A stretch of DNA of 20,166 nt from DATBMY01 sp036554605 (lineage in GTDB: Bacteria > Acidobacteriota > Blastocatellia > UBA7656). Position 1 is the stretch's first letter. Each line of letters opens with the position of its first letter. Shown here piece by piece: positions 14,578-20,166 of this stretch. The position numbers and the translations under genes are program-made. The stretch is taken from positions 1 through 20,166 of the forward strand of contig DATBMY010000420.1 in NCBI GenBank assembly GCA_036554605.1. Direction: 5' to 3'. Below the pieces are notes generated by a model. It searched no databases. It saw nothing but the letters and a program-made list of their open reading frames with translations, and was not told the origin of the DNA.

Positions 14578-16224
14578 ATGACCAGATACAAACTCTTACT
14601 TGCCGCAATGCTGATCCCGCTTTGCGCCTTCTCCGCAAGCGCCCAGGAAAAGCATCAGCATGATCATCAACACGATCCTGGCGAGAGGCTAGGGAAAGTC
14701 TCGTTCCCAGTCTCTTGCGCCAAAGTTCAAGATGACTTCAACCGCGCCGTCGCGCTGTTGCACTCCTTCTGGTACGCGGAAGCCGAAAAAGCCTTTACGG
14801 ATATAACAAAGAAAGAACCTCAATGCGCGATGGCTTACTGGGGCATTGCGATGAGCAATTACCATCCGATCTGGGCTCCGCCCACCCCGGCAGAGCTTAA
14901 CAGGGGACGAGCCGCGGTTGAGAAGGCAGTCTCAATCGGAGGAAAGGGCGAGCGCGAGAAAGGGTATATCGCGGCTATAGAAGCATACTACGGAGATTCA
15001 GATAAGCTGGACCACCGCACCCGCTCCCTTGCTTATGAAAAAGCCATGGAAAGATTGCACCTCGCCAACCCGAACGATCACGAGGCCGCGATATTTTATG
15101 CCCTGGCCCTTTTGGGGACGGCGCTTCCTACCGATAAGAGTTACGCAAATCAGAAGAAAGCCGCGGATATTCTCAACAAGATTATGCCTCATGAGCCGGA
15201 GCACCCCGGCATAGCTCACTACGTTATTCACAGCTTCGATTATCCGCAGCTTGCGCAACTCGCGCTGCCCGCCGCCAGAATCTACGCGAAGATCGCGCCT
15301 TCGTCTCCGCACGCGCTGCATATGCCTACTCACATTTTCACGCGGCTCGGTCTGTGGCAGGAATCGATCCAGCTAAACACCGCTTCGGCGGACTCGGCAA
15401 AACGCCACGTCGCAAAGACTCATCCGGGCTCGGGCGCTTTCGACCAGCTCCATGCCATGGATTATCTTGTTTATGCTTACCTGCAGGGAGCGCAGGACCG
15501 GGCGGCAAAGCGCGTCCTCGATGAGATGAGCCGAATCGATAAAGTCGACCAGGAGATTTTCTCCGCCGCATACGCTTTTGCCGCGGCCCCGGCAAGATAC
15601 GCGCTTGAGAGGCGGCGCTGGAAGGAAGCAGCGGCGCTCAATCTGCACCCGACGAATTTCCCGTGGCAGAAATTTCCATACGCCGAGGCCATAGTATATT
15701 TCGCGCGGGCAATCGGCGCGGCCCGCGGAGGCGATCGGGCCGCGGCGCGCAAGGACCTGGATAAGCTGGCTACGATTCAAAAAGCGCTGGCCGATGCCAG
15801 GGAAGTCTATTGGGCCAGTCAGGTCGAGATTCAGCGCCTGTCGGCAGCCGCATGGATTGCGAAAGCGGAAGGCAGGAGCGAAGAGGCATTAAAGTTTATG
15901 CGCTCGGCCGCGAGCCTCGAAGACTCCACCGAGAAGCATCCGGTTACGCCCGGAGCAGTAATTCCCGCGCGCGAATTGCTCGCGGAGATGCTAATAGAAA
16001 TGAACCAGTACGAGCAGGCGCTCGGCGAGCTGGAAACCTCGCTGCGCAGCTCGCCAAATCGCTTTAATGCGCTCTACGGCATGGTTCGCGCGGCAAAATC
16101 GCTCGGAGACAAAGAGAGACTCAATACCGCATATGCAAAACTGATCGAGCTCTGCAAACAGGCCGACGGCGAGAGGCCTGAGCTGAGTGAAGCGAAGCAG
16201 TCTTTATCGGCAAACAAGAAATAG
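14578..16224 (+). CDS. Secreted TPR-repeat protein
   Basis: The 548-residue product has a signal peptide (MTRYKLLLAAMLIPLCAFSASA, cut near residue 22) followed by a short His-rich stretch (EKHQHDHQHDPG) and then tetratricopeptide-like helical repeats through most of its length, e.g. RAVALLHSFWYAEAEKAF, CAMAYWGIAMSNYHPIW, MNQYEQALGELETSL and RFNALYGMVRAAKSLGD. His/Asp-rich leaders can bind metal, but that is inference. GGAGGTGA lies 5 nt before the ATG, a strong ribosome site, and a long structured leader precedes it. TPR proteins hold protein complexes together; no enzymatic motif is seen. It ends at a terminator shared with the convergent pnp gene. Confidence 0.88.
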   Translation: MTRYKLLLAAMLIPLCAFSASAQEKHQHDHQHDPGERLGKVSFPVSCAKVQDDFNRAVALLHSFWYAEAEKAFTDITKKEPQCAMAYWGIAMSNYHPIWAPPTPAELNRGRAAVEKAVSIGGKGEREKGYIAAIEAYYGDSDKLDHRTRSLAYEKAMERLHLANPNDHEAAIFYALALLGTALPTDKSYANQKKAADILNKIMPHEPEHPGIAHYVIHSFDYPQLAQLALPAARIYAKIAPSSPHALHMPTHIFTRLGLWQESIQLNTASADSAKRHVAKTHPGSGAFDQLHAMDYLVYAYLQGAQDRAAKRVLDEMSRIDKVDQEIFSAAYAFAAAPARYALERRRWKEAAALNLHPTNFPWQKFPYAEAIVYFARAIGAARGGDRAAARKDLDKLATIQKALADAREVYWASQVEIQRLSAAAWIAKAEGRSEEALKFMRSAASLEDSTEKHPVTPGAVIPARELLAEMLIEMNQYEQALGELETSLRSSPNRFNALYGMVRAAKSLGDKERLNTAYAKLIELCKQADGERPELSEAKQSLSANKK

Positions 16225-16264
16225 CTCGCTGCGCCGGGCCATTTCTTCATGCCCTGTAAAGCCG

Positions 16265-16302
16265 AAAGGCAGGTGAGAGATTCACTCTTTCACCTGCCTT
16301 TT
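16265..16302 (+). terminator. Intrinsic terminator between the TPR gene and pnp
   Basis: AAAGGCAGGTGA (16265-16276) pairs perfectly over 12 bp with TCACCTGCCTTT (16290-16301) around a 13-nt loop, followed by TTTTATTTT in the plus direction. It ends the TPR transcript. In the minus direction the stem is followed only by TTTCGG, so ending of pnp transcription there would be weaker. Confidence 0.85.
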
Positions 16303-16324
16303 ATTTTCAGTATGCGGGCTGGTT

Positions 16325-18595
16325 TCAGCGTCTGGGACCGCGCCCGGGCCGGCGGTCCCGCCCGCCTCCACTGCCTCCGCCGTTAGCGCGCCCGCCACGG
16401 CGTTCTTCTCTCGGCCCGCGATCTTCGCGCGGGGGACGATCCTCGCGCTCGCCGCGCGCTTCGCGGTTGCCGCGATCATCGCCCGGCTCTTCATCGGGCT
16501 CGCCGCGCTCTTCTCTGAGCACAGCCTTTCGCGACAGTCGAATCTTGCCCGACGGGTCTACGTTGATCACCTTGACGAGCAGCTGCTGGCCTTCTTGAAG
16601 CTCGTCGCGCACGTCGCGCACGCGATATTCGGCGATCTCGGAAACGTGCAGCAGCCCGTCGGTCCCCGGCAATATCTCCACGAATGCGCCGAAATCCGCG
16701 ATGCGCTGAACTGTGCCGAGATAAGTCTTGCCGACCTCGGGCACGGCGGTGATCTCTTCGATCGCGCGGCGGGCCGCTTCGGCCGCCTCTAGGTTAGCCG
16801 AGGCGATGTTTATACGGCCGGAATCCTCGACGTCGATCTTCGCGCCTGTCTTCTCGACCAGCCCGCGTATGACCTTGCCGCCCGGCCCTATGACGTCGCG
16901 TATCTTATCGACGGGAATCTGTATGGTGAGTATTCGCGGCGCGTACGGGCTTATTTGCTCGCGAGGCTCTGCGAGCGCGGCCTCCATCTTGTCGAGTATA
17001 TAAAGGCGGCCATCTTTCGCCTGCTGAAGCGCGTCGGCCAGTATGCGCGCATTAAGCCCGGTGACTTTTATGTCCATCTGGAGCGCGGTGATGCCTTCGC
17101 GCGTGCCAGCTACTTTAAAGTCCATGTCGCCGTAGTGGTCTTCGGCGCCCGCGATGTCGGTGAGGATTGCGTACTTGTTGCCTTCCATCACAAGCCCCAT
17201 CGCCACTCCCCCGACGGGACGCTTCATCGGCACGCCCGCGTCCATAAGGGCAAGCGTCCCGCCGCATACGGAGGCCATGGAGCTTGACCCGTTAGATTCG
17301 GTGATATCGGAGACGATGCGGAGCGTATAGGGGAACTCTTCTTCGGCTGGAAGCATCGGCTCGAGGGCGCGGCGGGCCAGAGCGCCGTGGCCGATTTCGC
17401 GCCGCCCCGGCGAACCTATGCGGCCGGTTTCGCCCACGGAAAACGGCGGAAAGTTGTAAGCCAGTATGAAGCGCCGCTTGACCTCGCCCTTCTCCAGGTC
17501 GTCCATGAACTGTATGTCCTCGCTCGTGCCGAGGGTCGCCGTGACGATGGCCTGCGTCTCGCCGCGCGTAAAGAGCGCCGAGCCATGCGTGCGCGGCAGC
17601 CACCCCACCTCTACGGAAATCGGGCGGATCTCGCCGAAGCGGCGGCCGTCGGGCCGGTGGCGGCGGTTGAGTATATCTTCGCGAAAGACCTTCTCTTTGA
17701 GGTGATCGAAGATCTGCGCGGCAGCCTTGCGCTTTTCGGCCTCATCCTCCGGATAAGAATTAACGACTTCTTCTTTGAGCGCGTCGACCTTCGCATAGCT
17801 TTCCAGCTTCCCGTACTTGCCGGCGTCGAGCGCGTCGCGCAAATTCTCGGTGATGCGGCTTTCGATTGCGGCGAGCATTTCCGAGTCAAACTCCGGCTTG
17901 ACGACTTCGCGCTTATTTATGCCGAGCCTCTGATACATCTCTTTTTGCAGGCGGCAAAGTTTCTTGATCTCGTTGTGGCCGAACATAAGGGCCTCGATCA
18001 TCACTTCTTCGGAGACCTCTTTCGCTCCCGACTCGACCATAACGATCGCTTCTTCTGAGCCCGCGACAATAAGATTGAGGCTTGATGCGCGGGTCTGGTC
18101 GTATGTGGGATTGACGATGAAGCGGTCTTCGATGAGGCCGACGCGGACCCCGGCTATAGGGGTTTCAAACGGAATGTCGGAAAGATATAGCGCCGCCGAC
18201 GCGCCGGTTATCGAGAGCACGTCCGCGTCATAATTCTCGTCGGCAGAAAGCACGAGCGCGACGACCTGCGTATCCCCGCTGTAGCCCTCTTTGAACAGGG
18301 GCCTGATCGGCCGGTCGATGAGGCGCGAGGTCAGAGTCTCTTTCTCTGACGGGCGGCCTTCGCGACGGAAGTAATTGCCGGGTATTCGACCCGCGGCGTA
18401 TCCGTACTCGCGATACTCGACCGTAAGGGGGAAGAAATTTATCTCCGGGCGCGGCGATCCCCCGACTGCCGCGACAAGCACCATCGTATCTCCGTAGCGA
18501 ACAATGACTGCTCCATCGGCCTGCTTGGCGACCTTTCCGGTTTCTATAGAAAACTCTATGCCGCCTAACTGAATTGACTCTCTAATAGCTTCCAT
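16325..18595 (-). CDS. pnp: Polyribonucleotide nucleotidyltransferase (PNPase) with RG-rich tail
   Basis: A 756-residue 3'-to-5' exoribonuclease that degrades RNA with phosphate, or polymerises NDPs. Two RNase PH domains (about residues 10-150 and 310-540) flank a helical domain; DHYGDMDFKVAGT in the second carries the catalytic metal-site Asp residues. A KH domain (VDKIRDVIGPGGKVIRGLVEKTGAKIDVED, with GPGG loop) and an S1 domain (GTVQRIADFGAFVEILPGTDGLLHVSEIA) follow. E. coli PNPase has 711 residues; here about 62 extra residues after the S1 domain form a charged tail rich in Arg, Glu and Gly (e.g. DRGPREERRGGRANGGG) with RGG-like repeats. AAGGAGA lies about 8 nt before the ATG. It follows rpsO after 382 bp, the common bacterial order, where both are usually cotranscribed. 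Confidence 0.97.
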   Translation of the reverse strand: MEAIRESIQLGGIEFSIETGKVAKQADGAVIVRYGDTMVLVAAVGGSPRPEINFFPLTVEYREYGYAAGRIPGNYFRREGRPSEKETLTSRLIDRPIRPLFKEGYSGDTQVVALVLSADENYDADVLSITGASAALYLSDIPFETPIAGVRVGLIEDRFIVNPTYDQTRASSLNLIVAGSEEAIVMVESGAKEVSEEVMIEALMFGHNEIKKLCRLQKEMYQRLGINKREVVKPEFDSEMLAAIESRITENLRDALDAGKYGKLESYAKVDALKEEVVNSYPEDEAEKRKAAAQIFDHLKEKVFREDILNRRHRPDGRRFGEIRPISVEVGWLPRTHGSALFTRGETQAIVTATLGTSEDIQFMDDLEKGEVKRRFILAYNFPPFSVGETGRIGSPGRREIGHGALARRALEPMLPAEEEFPYTLRIVSDITESNGSSSMASVCGGTLALMDAGVPMKRPVGGVAMGLVMEGNKYAILTDIAGAEDHYGDMDFKVAGTREGITALQMDIKVTGLNARILADALQQAKDGRLYILDKMEAALAEPREQISPYAPRILTIQIPVDKIRDVIGPGGKVIRGLVEKTGAKIDVEDSGRINIASANLEAAEAARRAIEEITAVPEVGKTYLGTVQRIADFGAFVEILPGTDGLLHVSEIAEYRVRDVRDELQEGQQLLVKVINVDPSGKIRLSRKAVLREERGEPDEEPGDDRGNREARGEREDRPPREDRGPREERRGGRANGGGSGGGRDRRPGRGPRR

Positions 18596-18977
18596 AAACT
18601 CTCTCCTTCCCTCTCTCCGCCGCGCGCTTCGAAGGGTTCATTCACGGTCCGCCTGCCTTACGCGGCCTGACCCTGGCGCGCCGTTGTGCTGCTTAAAAGC
18701 CTGTTACCGGGCTCCTGGTTTTGCAAGTTGACTGCCTTGAAACGACGAGGCCACGGTGAGCGGCGGCGCCTGCCGAGCAGCTCCCGTGGCCATCGGTGAA
18801 TAGATATTGTCTGAACTTTTTGGCGGCGCGCTTCTTGCGAAACTATCGCGCCTGGTCGGCGATGAACGAAGGCTCTGGTCTGTTCAATTGCTGACTTGTA
18901 GCGCGCCGGAGAACCGACAACTGGCCGCGCCGCTCGAAACGGCGAATACCCGCAACGGCCATTAGCTGAAACGATCT
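18596..18977 (-). other. rpsO-pnp intergenic region, structured, no gene seen
   Basis: The 382-bp gap has no credible reading frame. It contains an imperfect hairpin at 18751-18789 (CCACGG with CCGTGG, then GAGC with GCTC and GGC with GCC). In E. coli a hairpin in this gap is cut by RNase III and lets PNPase control its own mRNA. By position this hairpin could serve the same purpose, but nothing else in the sequence proves it. No clear promoter for pnp alone was found. Confidence 0.6.
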
Positions 18978-19247
18978 CTATTTTCTTATACCCAGACGAC
19001 TGATGACTTCGCGGTAACGGTCGGCGTCCTTGCGCCTCAGATAATCGAGCAGGCGTCTTCGCTGGCTGACGAGCTTCAACAGCCCTCGCCTGGAATGATT
19101 ATCTTTGACGTGCGTCTTGAAGTGCTCGGTAAGCTCGTTTATGCGCTTTGTAAGCAGAGCGACCTGTACCTCGGGAGAGCCCGTGTCGGACTCGTGCGTC
19201 TTGTAGTTGCCAATTATCTCTGCCTTTGCTTCCTTAGCTAAAGCCAC
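18978..19247 (-). CDS. rpsO: 30S ribosomal protein S15
   Basis: The 89-residue product is full length for S15, which binds 16S rRNA helix h22 early in 30S assembly. Family hallmarks are ESDTGSPEVQVALLTKRINELTEHFKTHVKDNHSRRGLL and RRRLLDYLRRKD. The start codon is GTG at 19245-19247, with AGGAG about 10 nt upstream and no in-frame ATG nearby; the second residue is Ala as usual. It heads the rpsO-pnp pair. In many bacteria S15 represses its own translation through a leader structure; the leader here is short (about 48 nt from the candidate promoter) and no such structure was worked out. Confidence 0.97.
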   Translation of the reverse strand: MALAKEAKAEIIGNYKTHESDTGSPEVQVALLTKRINELTEHFKTHVKDNHSRRGLLKLVSQRRRLLDYLRRKDADRYREVISRLGIRK

Positions 19248-19301
19248 TTTCCAAGTTCTCCTCTACACAGGTGAAAATCTCAGTTCTCTTTGAACCCAAA
19301 A

Positions 19302-19331
19302 AAGTTAACACAGGGCGGCGCGGGCTGTAAA
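19302..19331 (-). promoter_or_regulatory. Candidate promoter for rpsO
   Basis: On the minus strand TTTACA (19326-19331, five of six to TTGACA) is followed after 18 bp by TAACTT (19302-19307), which is preceded by TGT (extended -10) but is only three of six to consensus. A start near 19295 gives a leader of about 48 nt. Confidence 0.3.
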
Positions 19332-19362
19332 GGCAGTCACCGGCCGGCGGGCTTTTGAGATT

Positions 19363-20166
19363 TCACCGCTGACTTCCTATGGACGAGCCCGTCTCGGCGT
19401 AGAATTGTCTTATCTCCTCTTCCGATCTCAGCACGCGATTTGATCCGATTGTGAGCACCATGTCGGAATAAGGCCGCTGCTCGTATAGCCTGCGCTCGCG
19501 CTCAAGCGCGATGTTGTGCGCTCCAGGATGCGATCCCTGCACCAGATAATCGAGCCCCGCGTGGAGCTTGGCATAGGCTTCGGCCATCTCGTGAAATAGT
19601 ATGTGGGCAACCGGGACCATCCTGTTGACCCGCAAGTTAAACCAGCGAGCCACCGTATTCATCGCGATGAGCGAATCGAACCCGGCGGGCGGAATTTCAA
19701 TGTCGAGCTTTCGGCCCTGCTTGCGATACGGGTTTATGCGGCTGTCATAGTTGCCATCGAGGTTTATGCTGCCGCTCACATTGACCACCCCGCCGCGCGT
19801 GGGCGCCTGCCGCCCTATATGCAGCAGGTAGCGGTATTGCCCCTCGGACATCTGCACCAGCAAAAGCAATCCTTCGTTGGAATAGATGTATCTGGCGACC
19901 TGAAATGGAGCGTCCGGCGAATCGGCGACCACGCCCGCGCGCTCGGCAAGACGGGCGCGGTCTATGACAATACGGCCGCTGTTATCGATGGAGATCAGAT
20001 CGGCGTCTTCGTCGCCTGTTATCCACCTGAGACGATGAATCGCTTCGGCCGTATCGCCGCCGACCCACAACCCCCCGTTGCGGCGCGCCTTGCCCATGCG
20101 AGGCTCGCCCGATATCAGGCGGAAGGCCGGTTCTATCGGACAAGGCCGCGGTATGAGCGACCCGTC
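19363..20166 (-). CDS. Protein of unknown function with HExxE motif (5' end cut by window)
   Basis: The reading frame is open from the right edge to a TGA at 19363-19365, 267 residues seen. An internal ATG at 20097 has only a weak ribosome site, and the frame upstream is open and protein-like (SLIPRPCPIEPAFRLISGEPR), so the true start is probably outside. The C-terminal half contains HILFHEMAEAYAKLHAGLDY followed 10-15 residues later by PGAHNIALERERRLYEQR. This resembles zinc-peptidase helices (HExxH plus a later Glu), as in M91/NleD-like effector proteases, but the fifth position is Glu, not His, so activity is uncertain. The part before it (VSGSINLDGNYDSRINPYRKQGRKLDIEIPPAGFDSLIAMN) is predicted beta-rich. 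No signal peptide can be judged because the start is missing. The end lies about 115 bp before rpsO with no clear terminator. Confidence 0.75.
   Translation of the reverse strand, partial: DGSLIPRPCPIEPAFRLISGEPRMGKARRNGGLWVGGDTAEAIHRLRWITGDEDADLISIDNSGRIVIDRARLAERAGVVADSPDAPFQVARYIYSNEGLLLLVQMSEGQYRYLLHIGRQAPTRGGVVNVSGSINLDGNYDSRINPYRKQGRKLDIEIPPAGFDSLIAMNTVARWFNLRVNRMVPVAHILFHEMAEAYAKLHAGLDYLVQGSHPGAHNIALERERRLYEQRPYSDMVLTIGSNRVLRSEEEIRQFYAETGSSIGSQR

Noticed and set aside
19320..19362. Terminator after the HExxE gene
   Set aside because: GC-rich short symmetry (CCGGCCGG) is present but without a stable stem followed by a T-tract.
1..20166. CRISPR array, tRNA, rRNA, insertion sequence or prophage
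   Set aside because: No evenly spaced direct repeats, cloverleaf sequences, transposase or phage genes were found on either strand by eye.

Overview
The window is GC-rich bacterial chromosome with no phage, insertion sequence, tRNA, rRNA or CRISPR array. An in-order rpsO-pnp pair, a MacB/FtsX-type permease, many secreted or membrane proteins and an S9 oligopeptidase suggest an Acidobacteriota-like bacterium, possibly class Blastocatellia. That placement is inferred from gene character only; no marker phylogeny was possible.

Layout. 1-1785 (minus): a lipid/export pair, a flippase-like membrane protein followed by an ABC permease cut by the left edge. 1917-4442 (plus, divergent): one large protein fusing acyl-activating enzyme, acyl carrier and PlsC acyltransferase. 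4439-4546: a 108-bp imperfect palindrome that supplies the ligase stop codon. 4564-5001 (minus): a peroxiredoxin whose catalytic cysteine codon is an in-frame TGA followed by a SECIS-like hairpin, so very probably a selenoprotein that standard gene callers miss. 5132-5602 (plus): a small secreted protein. 5608-5676: a heptad-repeat inverted repeat closing a convergent junction. 5684-9843 (minus): a GT-C/PTPS-related membrane protein, a small membrane protein, a luciferase-like flavin monooxygenase and an alpha/beta hydrolase; the last two overlap and have their own sigma70-like promoter. 10041-16224 (plus): a secreted S9A oligopeptidase, a low-GC membrane-anchored orphan, a halogenase-like FAD enzyme and a secreted TPR protein with a structured leader. 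16325-19247 (minus): rpsO, a long structured intergenic region and pnp with an RG-rich tail. 19363-20166 (minus): a protein with an HExxE motif, cut by the right edge.

How the genes fit together. The left 4.4 kb may form a lipid-remodelling and export neighbourhood (acyl activation and transfer, flippase-like protein, exporter). The peroxiredoxin is a stand-alone peroxide defence gene. The monooxygenase-hydrolase pair looks like a two-step oxidation/hydrolysis unit. The right part is RNA metabolism (S15, PNPase). The strongest finding is the Sec-containing peroxiredoxin. Next come the structured repeats at gene ends, including one perfect palindrome inside a coding sequence, and the ligase-ACP-acyltransferase fusion.
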